Positions 42,031 to 54,760 of a stretch of DNA of 64,000 nucleotides are shown piece after piece. How positions within the stretch are numbered: the first letter of the stretch is position 1; every line of letters begins with the position of its first letter. The stretch spans positions 8,124,501 through 8,188,500 of the forward strand of contig CM077599.1 of NCBI GenBank assembly GCA_039654915.1. The letters are read 5' to 3'. The stretch comes from Aquilaria yunnanensis (Eukaryota; Streptophyta; Magnoliopsida; Malvales; Thymelaeaceae). Both the position numbers and the translations under genes were made by a program. The notes beneath the pieces were generated by a model, which saw only the letters and a program-made list of their open reading frames with translations, was not told the origin of the DNA and did not search any database.

Positions 42031-42039
42031 TTACAAAAG

Positions 42040-43452
42040 CATAGTTCGGTGGCAGTTTTACATGATTGGTGTATGTATAACAACATGGCACATGGAAAGT
42101 TCAATTTTAGTCATGATTTTTTTTTCTAACTCGACACAAGGTACTTATAAATAATTGTAGTTCTAAATTTATTTTTTTTTAAATAGGTATTTTCTACTAC
42201 ATTAAAGACAACACCATCCACTCTTACAAGCATCAATCATATCATATGGCCGCGTCACTCACTATCACAATCATTTTGTGATGCTTAGAGAGCAGATAGG
42301 CATAACCAAAGTATTGACCTTATGATTGTTATCCAGAGGTTTAAAGTTCAACTTATCAATTTTTTTCTAGTCTCTCTTCATGTATTAAAAAATAATGAAT
42401 TTTAAGTGGATATTATTTAAAAGAAAATAATATATGAAATGTCTTTTGTATGAAAGCCGGTGCTGGATAGATTACAAACCAATTGGATAAAATTTCTTTC
42501 TCTATGGTAGGATGTTTTATTTGTGTAGATGGACTTTGATATCCTCAATGAATACATTACAAACCAATTGGATTGATCCTTTTTTTTTGTTTTCTATTAA
42601 CTCCATGATCATTTATGTCACTTGAAAGAGCAATAAACAAATGGATAGAAGCTGTGATCTCGGAGCTACAACCTTCCGAAAGGACCATTGAAGTGGCTAG
42701 CTATGGATCTGATACAAGTCCCAGAAAAAAAAAAGGAAGATTGATACTCATTTTTAGTCCAAAAACTTCAAAATATTTTTCAAATAAATAGATAACCTTT
42801 TCCATTCAATACTAAGTCAGCTAAACAGCACAAAACTCCCAAACCTTTTTCCACTATAAATTGGTCATCAACATCTATTTTGTTACATATTGGTACTAAA
42901 CTTTTATAATTCCTTAGTCCCTAACCCAATCAAAGCTGAATTGGCATAAAAATTTAATTTATAGAAAAAATATATATTTGGTAATTTGAATAGTTTATTG
43001 ATTGTAAAAAAATTATGGCAGATATTGAATTTATAGAAAGATAGCTAGCAAACAGCTAATATTAGAGTTTTAAAAATTGATGTCATATGCTTACTTAAGA
43101 ATTAAAGTGCAAACTGTTTGAAAATTGTCTTCTATAAATTTGGTTTGTACCATGATTTTTTGAAAGTTGATGCACCATTTAAATTATCAATATTTTTTCC
43201 CCTCTGAAAATAAGGTACTGTGCCAATTTAGTTTTTGTTAATGCTATGGATCAATATGCGATAAATTGTATATATGTTTGGGACCAACATACAGAGGATG
43301 ACGACTAATTTACGATGAAAATTAAAGGTTTGCAGCTTTTTGTGCAATTTACCCTTATTAACATACTCACAATATTGGGGGTAAAGAAGATGCTAAAACA
43401 GACCCTTCAAGTGAATTAGAATAATAAATTCAGAGAAGAAGAATAAAACAAA
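42040..43452. other. Intergenic, with a weak inverted-repeat pair
   Basis: No gene seen. About 42815-42900 and 43264-43345 are inverted relative to each other (shared CACAAAA, CAAACCTTT, TAAATT, TGTT in the same order), suggesting another decayed MULE/MITE about 530 bp long. I could not fix its ends or find a target-site duplication. Confidence 0.35.
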
Positions 43453-43463
43453 TAAAGAAAAAC

Positions 43464-44798
43464 GGATAAAAATCATTTATAATCTCTAATCCTTTTATAT
43501 TGCCAGGTCTTTAACGTTCATTTTATATTTTTAAAGTTCCTAATCTCCTTACTTTTGTGTTTAAGTGTGGTTTTGCTGTGAATTTTATAGTTAAAGTTAA
43601 TAAAATATCAGGAAAAAAAGTCAACTTTGGACCTTACAATATATTCTTCTCAGTCAAAGCACTCCATACCCAGTCGATCAGGCAGATGCACCACCACCAT
43701 CGCCTTCCCTCTCAAATTTGACCACCTCCGCCGCCGGTTACCCTACACCAGCAGCCACCACTCCTTCCTCCGCCGCGCAACTATTCCACAAGCTTCACCC
43801 ATCTTACCATCCTTAACAGGCTGTATGTCAGAGCAAGGAGCTGCACTAACACAATCCTTTTCATGGTTCAGGTATCCATTGCAAGCATTTTATTTTTCCT
43901 TATTTTCATCAATAAATTTAGATCAACTGACCGGGTCCAAAGGCACAACTTCTGCTGATCTCAAGCATTTCGATGTTCGAGCCCTGACTCCTCCCCATTT
44001 AATTGACCAATTTGTCTTGCATTTAACCCTTTTTCTTTAACTACAGTCTTCCACGATGGAAGCTTATTTAGACCACGACCAGGCAGTCTGAGCACCAACT
44101 TTGTTCTGTTTCCAGCATGATGTGATTCAGCACCTCCTCTATCTGATTGGGCCGATCCAATCATAAAGGCAGAAGGAAATTGAGAAGAAATTCACACCAA
44201 AATGGACAAAGAACTGACATGGAGAAACATATTCGAGAAGAAGCAGAAACAGTTCGATTCAATTTTACCCGGCTGTAAAGACTCCCAAATTTGCTGCCCT
44301 CCGCCACAGCCAAGTGTTCCCAGATCTGCCGCCTTTTTCAGCCTGCTCGCCATCGAGCCGCACCGCCGCACCGGCACCGTCTGCATTTTCAAAGGTGAAT
44401 TTTCAGTCCAAGCTTCTCGCAGGTGAATCTCGTTGCTGAACGACCACCCTCCGCCGCTCTGTCTGGATTGCTGATGCTGATTATGGTGCAAGAGAATCCA
44501 GGGGAAGTTGGAGAGCCAGAATCTGCAGTGGGTACGGGGCCAGTCCGACGAGGATCAAGTTTATGTCGAGTTCACAGCAAAATCAAAATGAAGGGGTGAA
44601 GTATTAAATTTACAGATTTGGGGATGGTTTGAGTAGGAGGAAGAAAATATAGGAACTGTCAAATTTAACTGAAAATTTACCAAAGGGGGCTACGCTTGGA
44701 CAAAATTATGAAAGTTAGAGACTTTAACAAAATAAAATAAAATTAGAGACATGTTTAGAACAATGTGAAAAGGTTAGGGACGATAAATGAATTTTATC
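43464..44798. mobile_element. Pack-MULE-like element, 1335 bp
   Basis: Flanked by an exact 11-bp duplication TAAAGAAAAAC (43453-43463 and 44799-44809). Terminal inverted repeats of about 150 bp (left 43464 to about 43610, right about 44645-44798; shared GATAAAA-TCATTTAT, CTCTAA, TTAAAGT, TAACTTTC-type blocks). The interior is much more GC-rich than its flanks and has open frames on both strands (43627-44040 plus; 44192-44491 minus), the profile of captured gene fragments. I do not recognise the source gene or genes. Confidence 0.75.
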
Positions 44799-44809
44799 TA
44801 AAGAAAAAC

Positions 44810-46107
44810 CTCAAAAACACATGACACGTTGTAGATGAACATGAAAATTCATTGAAGAAATGCCAAGAACACTGAACTAACCAATGTATGTATATTGACA
44901 ACAAATAGAAAGAAAAAAAATTAATAGACGAAAAAATTGGAATCCAACTCCACTAAAATTCATAGATGGAAATGGAATCCCATTGGATCCAGCCAACCAA
45001 GTTGCTAAGTCAAAGCAAAACGCTTAGCATAGGCGTGAAAGGAATTTTTTTTTTTTTTGTTATCACACTATATTCTAAAACCTGTGAGGTGGTACTGTTC
45101 GAACTACAGTGATGAACAGTGCCATGACGATTTTGCCCTTCCGATTTCCATGCGCCGCTATTTTTTTTTTTTTTTTTTTTTTGCTTCTTCCAACTATGGT
45201 TAAACCCCTATTTGGTCCCAAGATGTTTCACTTCTGCCCTAATGCTCCTCAACTTTCTCTTTCTGTCACCAGCTTTTGATATTTAATATGAAATAACTTT
45301 AGTCAATTTATTTGTTTTCTTTTTCTTTTACCTTTACTATATTAATGGTTAAACCATTAACTTTAGTCAATTTATTTTTTTTTATTTTTCTTTTACCTTT
45401 ACTATATTAATGGTTAAACCATTCATTGATTAACATAAATTCAACACAATTTTATATTTTTTTTATGATGTGTTATTTTCTAAAGCAAAACATTGGTTAC
45501 CATTAATGTAGTAAAGGTAAAAAGAAAAAGCTCTATGGTTTAATGAAGTGATTTGCTCAATAATTCCTAAAATTAAAAGCAAATTTTTTAAAATAAACTT
45601 TTCATCTATATTAAAAATTGAAATTTAAATTGATAAGAGATAAAAAATTTTAGTCAATTATTCTTTAATCACAAAAAAAATATCTATCATTTCAAACAAT
45701 GTACAATATTATGTTTCACAGTTTTATTTTTTTATCATAATTGATTATTTTAATGATAAGAACATAACATAGAAAAAATCTTAACTCAAAATTAAGATAA
45801 AATAAAATTTTAATCAATAAACATAAATTTATGACTTAAAATTTTTAAATTATTATTATTGATATTTATTTAATTATAAATTTATTTAAAAAATTACCCG
45901 GACGAACCTCGTTTTGATCTTAATTAATGGACCAGCAGTTTCTACAAACAGGAAATATAACACGAATCTAGACTGTCTTGGTGGGTGGCCCTTTGTTCCT
46001 TGAATTGCATAATGGTCTCGTTCTTCCCATTAATTGTTAAACCTTTTCCGTGCTCCATGTCATGATGATTCGTGTTCGAAACTTCCAAGTGTGTGTTACA
46101 AGTAGGA
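44810..46107. other. AT-rich intergenic
   Basis: No gene seen. About 45296-45421 holds two tandem copies of a roughly 63-bp AACTTTAGTCAATTTATTT unit ending GGTTAAACCATT. An inverted partner is near 45495-45535 (ACCATTAATGTAGTAAAGG). Long T-runs at 45048 and 45161. Confidence 0.5.
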
Positions 46108-46116
46108 TTCTTCTTT

Positions 46117-46245
46117 GGCCAAAGGACCCCATTAACCCTCAAACTTGCATAAAACGGACGAGTTAGTCCTTTAACTCGGAAACAATAAAGACTAGCCCCC
46201 AAACTTATAAAAATAGGGTGACTTAGTCCAAAACTAATAGAAAAT
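46117..46245 (+). repeat. MULE left terminal inverted repeat
   Basis: About 130 bp, pairs with 51828-51955. Confidence 0.8.
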
Positions 46246-46412
46246 AGTCATTCATGCCGAGCAGACTTAACACCATCACATTGTAATAACATTTTATATA
46301 CCAGTCAAACCCGTCATACCCCCAATTCCTTGAAGGCAAAATTAGAATTAAGGTCAAAATTTTTTCCCAAACCTATGTCACATAAATTTTCTCAAATCCA
46401 ACCCCAAGTCCA

Positions 46413-47455
46413 ATGTCTCAGACATTTGGAAGCTCACTAGCGAGATCAAGTGCAAATTTCAACAGGCATGGTGAGATGAGATGTTGATGTTTCTGTGGCT
46501 TGGTTGTGAAGAAGTATATGACTTGGAAAGATACGGAGAATGTAAGTAGAAGGTTTTATAGGTGCCCAGATTATAAGGTAAAATGAGGTTCTTGTTCTTA
46601 ATCTCCTTTGTTTCGAAAGAAACCTAGATTAATTGGTTTTCAAGAAACCCCGTATTCACCTTTGTACTGGGTGCAGATTTTTCTATAAGTGATTTTTTTG
46701 CACTTGAATGGGCATGATTGGTGTTCTTTGCCATTCTTGATTTTTTGTTTGTGTTGTAAGGATTATGGTTTATTTTGTTTATTTTTTCCTGAATTGTGGT
46801 TTACGCACCAGAAAATCAGTTTCTAGTTTATGCAGCAGATAAGTGATTTGGCACTTGGATTGTGTTATATGTAGGACAATTTCTTGTTTATGGTATTGTA
46901 GGGAATATATTGGTCAACTCGATGGTTTATGTTTTGAGGCATGGATTGATTTTGAAGTGGGTATATGGACATAAGAACATTTGGATTTTCATGGTAAATT
47001 CATACTTGATTGGTTTTAGGCATATCGAAAGTTTTCGTATCATAAGCCCAGTTAAGAATATATGTTTTCCATACTTACAAGGTGAAATGTTATTTATTAC
47101 ATGATTTCATTCTGCATTGGTATAATGTGATATTTATTTGATATAAATGTAATAGGCAAGCTCATTAATGGTTCCAAAGAAAGGTTGTTGTTACTTGCAC
47201 TAGATTGATGAAGTCTTAAGCTAACGTGCACAAGATCCAATTAAGGGGCTCCTAAGCAAGGTAAGGAAGGCTGAAGCAGAGTGTAAAGAACTCAGACTTC
47301 AGTCAAAAGAAAAGATTGGTGATGAGGACTATGCAAGTGAGGAAGCTCTCAGTGTGAAGATTATGGACAGGATCAATGTGCTACATAAGGATTTGAAAGC
47401 ATTGAAACATTCTCTGGATTATAGTCGTACTCAAAGTTTGGTCTTAGGCGTTTTT
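46413..47455 (+). pseudogene. GRF-type zinc-finger gene carried by the MULE, broken
   Basis: Exon 1 (46413-46577, donor AAG|GTAAAA) reads MSQTFGSSLARSS and then the GRF signature CFCGLVVKK, TWKDTENVSRRFYRCPDYK, with one in-frame TGA inside the first Cys pair. After an intron of about 570 bp ending at an AG near 47155, exon 2 continues with KKGCCYLH, then a stop where the family usually has Trp, then IDE, and a helical tail (KVRKAEAECKELRLQ, VKIMDRINVLHKDLKAL) to about 47455. GRF zinc fingers bind single-stranded nucleic acid and are common next to plant MULE transposases. At least two stops make it non-functional. Confidence 0.65.
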
Positions 47456-48359
47456 TTTTTTTGTTTTTTTTGTTTATGTTGGATGTATTTGTATTGTTTT
47501 GAGGTTAAACTCTAGCAATGATCGATTGATGTTAGGGAAGTACTGAAATCATGAAATACACTTGTCTATGACAGGGAAATCTATGTGCAAATTGTACTAA
47601 ATTTGAATGAAATTGATATTTTACATATAATTAGTTCACAACTATGCTTACTCTTTAGCACACCTTACATTTCTTCTATCATAATTATTGGGAGATTGTT
47701 ATTGGAATTTGAAGCCTGAAATAAGAGACTCATACACGAACAGTTTAGCTGCTGCTAACAATGGTGTAATATACCATTAAACAAGGAAGGTGCACACTTT
47801 GCACTTGAACAAAATGATCATCCCTGTTCATTAACAACTGATTTTACATAATCAATAGCTTAAAGTAAATATACAACTGATTCTAAACAATCAGCTGGTT
47901 ATAGCAGCTCCTATGCTTTGTTCAGAAGAGTATCAAAAAATGGATCATAATCTATATGTTGAGTGGTTTTATTATCCATTGTCCATCATCAAAATCTATA
48001 TGCAATAGCTTCATTAATACCAAAAGAAGTGTTGGTTGGTAATCCAAGCTATAAAAATAACGATTTAAAGTTATTAGCAAAACACAAAGTTTTATCAAAG
48101 AGCAATCTAAATAGAAGAAGTGCAACTTACATCAACAATTTCATACTTGGCCTATTCCACTGCTTCTAATTATGGAATCAATTGATTGTTGACTCATCTC
48201 AAACTCAGTTCCTTTAGTTATTACCCATTCACTGTGGTTTCCTTAGTAAAAAAACATGGAGAGCATACTTAGTTGTTGAAATGGAAAAAGTATATGTTAT
48301 TAAAAAAAGTACGATATCAATATTTATCTTACAAGATTGAACATTTTGAAATATTGTCA
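47456..48359. other. Non-coding middle of the MULE
   Basis: AT-rich spacer between the two convergent genes of the MULE; no supported ORF. Confidence 0.5.
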
Positions 48360-51300
48360 GCTTCATTCGTTCTAGCAACGTTAGGAGTCCTACACCCTTT
48401 CTTATAATGTCCACGTTGCTTGTACTTGGAGCATGTCATTGTTCAGCCATCTTTATTAAGCTTGTTCTTTTTTTTTTTAGGCTTATTCATTGATTTTCTT
48501 CTACTCTTTTATGGCCTCCTAGGCATTGACCTTATAAATGGAGGCTGTAAACTCCCAAATCCGTTATCTTCCCCCATATCCTCTCAAAAAATGGTTCTAA
48601 TTAAATATGCATATGATCTCAAGAACATGTCCCCTTATACCATTTTGATGAGTGATCTTCTAATTTCTCTTTCTTAAATAATATAGCTTTACAAGCATGA
48701 ATACAAGGGATGCCTAATAGTTGTCATGCCCTGTAGTCACAACACCTAATATTTAAATGCACTAAGAATTGAGCCAAACCATTGAAAACCTTATATTGAT
48801 TTTCACCATTCCACCTCACTGATCATTTGTAACTGGCTTTAACATTTTTCGTTAATTTTTTCATCACTTTTCCCCCACATTCCACTCGTTACTTAACATC
48901 GAACATTCTCTTGTCCACTTGCCTTTTTCATAACAAATGTCCTAATTTCCTCAAGCATCGATATTATAGGTTTTGATTTAGCACTAATAAGCACAAAGTT
49001 GATCCTCTTGCAGTAGTTATTTTCAATTGAATCAAATTTTGAGGAAGAATCAAAGTATGTTTTACCCCACTTCCTAGGGTCAATCCTAATGGCTACTGTT
49101 GCTACATCTTCTTTTAATTTCTCTAAGGCATCAAGGTTCATCCTAAATTCTGGTTCATTGGTTAACTTAGCACAGACATTGAAAGCATCTCTTAGTGCAT
49201 CACCTCTAAAATTTGAATACCAGTTAACATAGCTATGTCGTGCACAAAACCTATGTTCCACTTGAGCAAATATCTGCCCAATAGCCCCAACCAAACCCTA
49301 GACATTATATAAAACATGCTTTCGTAAATCAACCAACAAAGTATTGTAGTAAATAAGGCTGACCGGAGAGTATCACAAATTAAATTTAAAGCAACAATTT
49401 GAAATAAAACAAAACTGACCTGAAACCAGGTTTTTTGTATTATAAACTCAATTTAAAGCTACAATATGAAATAAAACATACTTCTAAACTAGCCTAAACA
49501 TACTTGCATTAAGACTAGTAGGCATATTGACATTAGAATACAGATTGAAAAAATACAAACACATGATGACAGTAAAATACAAACTCAATTAGTACAAATT
49601 AAAATACTCATAAACTAGCATTAAAATACAAATTAGAAAATTGGTACCTTCTGTTAGTTTGACATGAATGTCCAGCCTTAATCAATGGTTTTGATGGCAC
49701 TTTTTAGACGCTCCAGGGACCAGGTCCATGAATCCATGTATTCCATTTCAACAATGACCCAAGCAAAATGGTACATTTGATTATTTTCACCATTCCTTAC
49801 CTCAATTAACAACTGGACTTTAACAACACCTACCAAAAAGCAACCATCAAGCCCTAAATAAGGTCTACACCCTTTTAGAAACCCTATTTTAAGTGTTGTG
49901 AAACACATATAAAACCTCCTAAATAGAGGATCCTCTCCTTGGTTTCTATGTAACACGTTTATAGATATAGTGTTACCTAGATTAGCCATTCTTAAAGCTT
50001 AGGCATAATCACCCAACTTAACATGTTCATGTGATACATTTCTTCCTAACTCATGGACAATTCGAGCTTTTGTTCTTTTACGTTGACATATTGAAAAATC
50101 AATGTTAAATTACTTTGAAACATGGTATTGAATATAAGAAGGTTTGATGTCTGGATGTTCAGTAATTAACTCTTTTAACTTTTCAACCATTCGAACAAAT
50201 GTATACCTTTAAATATTATAATCTTGATAACAAGTGTACTATGTAATGAACATTTCACTTGAAAATCATTTCTTGGCCTTTCTAATAAAGCATAAATTAA
50301 CCATGGACAACACTTAGTCTTACATTTTGCTCTAATTCTTTTCTTCTTACTTTTGATATAATAAAAGTCATGTTTTGTTTATATGCTTAATTTTATCAAA
50401 GCTCTTCTGAATTGAACATGGTCTTTAAAGATCATGTCTAACTTAATGTGACATACATCAATTTTCTCATTATACCTAGGCCATACTTTTTCCCTTCTTG
50501 TTGCAACCCTAAACCCCTTTATCATCAGTAGATGTATGGTAACTACCTGGATTAGAATCAATAAGAAACTCTTCCTACAACGGCTCTTTACACTTTTCCT
50601 CACTGTTACTAGCATATGAAGCTTTCCTTTTGTCTTATGTCAATCTCTCAACTAACAAATCTTCAATTCTTTGGTTAGGCATAATTGTTCCCTTATTGAA
50701 ACCTTGACAAAAAAGGCATTTAGTGTTTTGATTATATTTTCCAGCTCTTCATCTTCATTCGATTGTAATGTGAGATCAAGTCTATTAAGCTCATCAGTCC
50801 GATCAGCTTCTAAATCAATTCCATCATCTTCACTACCATTAGGCCCATCATTCTCATCATCTACTGTAGCTGCACCTTCTTGAGAGGCTTCTTCACTCCA
50901 TTGTCCTATATTAGACTCATTGTTAGTATATTTACTTCTAACCTTTAGTTCAACAACTACTTCCATAAAAACCTCATCAATCTTGAAATTAAGCAAATGT
51001 TGCCCATTATAACTTATGGGGCCCTCACAATAGTGTTCAACATATAACTCCATCTTTCCATTTTTGGTAACATGTTTTACCATGTTTATTGTACTAGCAT
51101 CATCATGTAGCAATCTTAACCCCTCATTAAACCTTCTACTAAGTAATTTATAGTACATGGATTTAATACCATTAACATTGTACCCAGTATCTCTTAATAC
51201 ATCCAAAACATACCAATATGAAATAGCATCTTCATCAAATTGTCTTGCACACATGTTTGCATTAACATATCTACTATCTAATTCTCCTTCAATAAATCAA

Positions 51301-51669
51301 CCACTATAGAACACAAGTAAGCTGAACTCAACCATTTAGAAGTTGCAGTTGTAAACAAATTTTCAAACACAAAAAACAATCAACAAATTGTCAGATTATT
51401 TACGCAATAAATCATCTAAACTAAATCCAAATTCCCTACTTCTTTAGAGAAAAACCATAACCCAATCAACATAAACCTATGGTCTATAAATTTTGAAAAT
51501 TAAACAAAATGATATACTATAAAAGTTAGACTCATCAATTTAATATAAACAAATAGCCCACTAAGTTGTTTTACCTTTGTTCTTCCTTTACTTCACAGTG
51601 AGCAATCAACACGTTTGTCCTAGGTTTACCATTTAGTTTGGATTCATCCTCATTTTGTGTCTTTGCCAT
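48360..51669 (-). pseudogene. MULE (MudrA-like) transposase, fragmented
   Basis: Reading from 51669: a first exon of about 95 nt (MAKTQNEDESKLNGK, donor at 51575), an N-terminal segment at about 51290-50652 (FDEDAISYWYVLDVLRDTGY), a MuDR N-terminal patch at about 50480-50379 (MIFKDHVQFRRALIK), the catalytic core at 49989-49678 (LFRRFYMCFTTLKIGFLKGCRP, GLDGCFLVG, NNQMYHFAWVIVE, SWTWSLERL) and 49294-48893 (HRFCARHSYVNW, PIISMLEEIRTFVMKK), a SWIM zinc finger at about 48830-48650 (CCDYRA, GIPCIHACKAI), and a C-terminal zinc knuckle near 48440-48370 (CSKYKQRGHYKKGC). Stops and frameshifts separate the pieces. In the core NNYCKRIN occupies the place where a conserved acidic residue is usual, so catalysis is probably lost as well. 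Confidence 0.8.
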
Positions 51670-51827
51670 GGTTTCTTCAATTTTTTTTTTTATGCTTTGA
51701 CCATTAAGATGTAAAAAAAAAACCATGTTCACACTGATTGTAGCTTACCTCCCTCCAATCTCTGTCACGCATTGCCCCTAGAATATCCTAAGTTTGATGT
51801 TGTTCGTTTATTGAGTGCAATTTTTTT

Positions 51828-51955
51828 TCTCTGTTAGCAATGGACTAAGTCAACTTATTTTTGCAAGTTTGGGAGCTAGACTTTACTGAGTACGAGTTCA
51901 AAGACTAACTCATTCATTTTATGCAAGTTTGGGGGGTTAAAGGCGTCCTTTGGCC
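51828..51955 (-). repeat. MULE right terminal inverted repeat
   Basis: About 130 bp, pairs with 46117-46245. Around three-quarters identical by eye, with small indels, so the element is not young. Confidence 0.8.
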
Positions 51956-51964
51956 TTTTTCTTT

Positions 51965-53099
51965 TTGCCCTACTCAAGAAGTTACAACTAGTGCTTCCAG
52001 TTTCAGAAAAGGGCTAGGATAATCCACTTAATGGATTGAGTGAAAATTTTCGCTATAAGTGATAAAGTGCATGTGTAAGTTGATTTTGAAACAAGATTTT
52101 CTGTTTCTCATAAATCAACTTTTACATTTAACACTATTGTTGAAAATATCTGTAAATGACTTACTTTACATAGTTGTAAATTGTTTAGAGTGAGATACAT
52201 ATTTATAGTGATGGTTTCTTTCCAATTTAAACCTCCTTAACAATTATACCAAGAATCCTCATTCGGCCTCTAAATTGCTAAAAAGTGTTATTTCTGTTCC
52301 CAACTATCTCTTGAACTTTCAAATTTATGCTTAATTAACCTTAAATTTGGTAGCAACAAACACAATTGAAAACAACCAATGATAATTAAACTTCAGAAGG
52401 TTGAGTACCTGGATAAACTATGGATTATCTGCTCACCTTGGAGAGCGATGTTGACAAAAATTTGAAGTGTCCCTAAGCAGCCAAATCCCTCTTAAAAATT
52501 CATTTCAATGATTGAGATGCGTTGTAGCCCAAACTCTTCACTAACTTATTTGGCGTGAACCCTTGGATGTACGAGTTTATAAAATGCTCATTATGACTGG
52601 ATGATGCATTGTCATAAATCATGATATCTCTAGTTGTGTGCTTGAATAAGGCTTTAGTAGCTTATTAACAGTCTCAAATGATAATCTTTATATCCAAATT
52701 AGAAGGCACCTTACCCCTCAATTAATAGTAGCTAGTTTTTTCATCAGAATTGTTTGCTCATTCTTCTTATCCCACATAATCATATATGCATTCTTATGAT
52801 GATACTGTAAAAATACTATCTTGTTTCATTTCTCACCTTCTTCCATCTTCTTAAATATCATCAAATGGATAAAGAGTTCCTCCATTCTTTTTCCCAATAA
52901 TATAAATCTTGCATGTTTGAAGCTCATTTTTTTTATCTTAATGTGTAGGCTTTTAGTAATTTTGGTAAGTGAAGACTTGTCTGGTTATGTAACATTTGTC
53001 AGTGAGACATCAATCTTGTTTATTAGGTAATAAATCGTTGACTTATGTAGCACTTCTACTTGTATTTCAATCTCATGGCTCTTTATTCTTTAATCGGTA
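51965..53099. other. Unassigned AT-rich sequence
   Basis: No gene or terminal repeats that I can support. It could include further decayed downstream parts of the LINE remnant at 53100-54530. Confidence 0.35.
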
Positions 53100-54530
53100 T
53101 ATGGATTGAGAGGTTTGGGTTGATCAAGTCCTTGAATTTTTATGGGTATCACCCTTTCGGTTGCATTAGTATGTCATTCCACCATTCTTCTATCATTCTC
53201 TCCAACCACATAAACACTTGGCTTAAACCCACAAGTAAAGAAAGTTCCATTACGTCATTAAGATGAAGTAAATCTTTTTCTATGTCTTAAATAGGCATCC
53301 AAATCGAGATCCTGGAGTGAAAGCATTGGTTGATGAAGAACAATTTCCAGTAATAAGGATATGTGACTTGTTCTTTACCTTATTATGAAAAGACTGAAAA
53401 GAATGGTAAAATGTAGGAAAGAAAAAAAACCATGTTTAGGGTTCTTTTGACTATTGATTGATTTCTTAAGTGATACATTTTACTTTTTGTCAAGCTTTGG
53501 CTCTTATTGTTGGGTTTCCAAATCTCATCATTTGGGCCTTCTACAACTTTAAAAGTAAGGCATGGTGAAGTTGGGCTTCTATTCATTATATTTCAGCCTA
53601 TACTAAGGTTTCAGTTGGTTATTTTTATTTGTACTACCATTGGCTTTCAATGGAGTAAGACGCATATCATTGCCCAGAGTCTTAATGTTAGTTAATATGT
53701 TTCCCTAATTGGTTTGGTTACCTATTCTGTATTGGTTTTAACAATATTAGGTTCTTTTCTAGCGAAATTCAACTTAGATTGAAGCATCATTTTTTTTATT
53801 AGACTTATAGTTAAATGTCATATTTGGCTTGTCTTCTAAATTACTGATATTTTCATCCATAGAGGTTCTAGTACATCCATTAATTTTCAACTTATCGGAT
53901 AATGATGAAATGACTTATTAGTAGTTTTGACTGAGAATCTTGCACTCACTCGCGAAATGTCCTGTTATCCACATCAGTAGCATAAGGTCATGACAACTTC
54001 ATATAACACTTGTTGGATCATGAATCTAACCTTAATGATGGCTACTAAGGATTTATCAAGTTTCACTTTAACACACAGCTGAGCATATTAAACCTTGGTA
54101 CCCTTTTTAGTATTTGAATCAATTCTCAACAAGGCTCTAATTTGATTCTTAACACCAGCCAATATTTCACCTTTGTAGTAATCCACCAGTAATTTTGGCA
54201 ATATCACCAAAATATCCATTATTGTAATTTTTGCTTGTTCCATTCTAAATTATCTCTCCCATGGTCTATTAGCTACATAGTAATGACCAACAAACTAGGG
54301 CCCTTTAAAATAGCCTTATTGTAGTCCTTATAGCAAGTAACCTTAAAAAGAAAGAAATCATCCCTTATATCAATGCAAGTCATATCTCCCATAGGCTTCC
54401 ACAGGTTCTTTAGTCTCAGATAGAAAAAATTATAGCAAACTTTTCTTCCAAAAACTTTCACAATGATAAATTGTTGCCATTTATTCCTTATTTTGGCTTT
54501 TATTTTTTTGAGATACAAACCGTTAGAATG
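53100..54530 (-). pseudogene. LINE (non-LTR retrotransposon) remnant, ORF1 and possible ORF2 endonuclease
   Basis: Minus strand 54518-54273 reads IKNKW-type start then IVKVFGRKVCYNFFYLRLKN, LWKPMGDMTCIDIRDDFFLF and DYNKAILKGPSLL, the DUF4283 domain of plant LINE ORF1. It continues through 54010 with KVKLDKSLVAI and MTLCY-CG, then a decayed CCHC knuckle (GHFASECK) near 53960. Downstream in the same direction, about 53215-53110, WNDIL and KFKDLINPNL resemble the LINE endonuclease DFNDIL/KFKDLIN region. Stops and frameshifts throughout; it is dead. Confidence 0.6.
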
Positions 54531-54760
54531 TCATCATTTGGGATATCTTCATCAATAACATCATCCTCGGACTACTAGAATAGAGCTTCAACACTTTGAT
54601 TCAATTCATTATCTAATAGAGGTTCATTGTAAGATAGTTTATAATTTTATATCTCTAGACCATCATTTCAACCTCATTTCTTCTGTTACTTTTCCAAAAA
54701 TTTTAGTATTGTGGCTCATAATCCCAGTTTCATATGTTATAAAAGGATTTGAACCTCTAT

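Larger units (their letters stand above)
46117..51955. mobile_element. Mutator-like element (MULE), 5.8 kb, decayed
   Basis: Terminal inverted repeats of about 130 bp, 46117-46245 and 51828-51955, beginning GGCCAAAGGAC on both strands, with shared CAAACTTGCATAAAA, GAGTTAGTC, TGACTTAGTCCA. The flanking 9-mers TTCTTCTTT (46108-46116) and TTTTTCTTT (51956-51964) agree at 8 of 9, although they are low complexity. Inside are a minus-strand transposase and a plus-strand GRF zinc-finger gene that converge, the same two-gene convergent layout as maize MuDR, though the second gene is from a different family. Confidence 0.85.
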
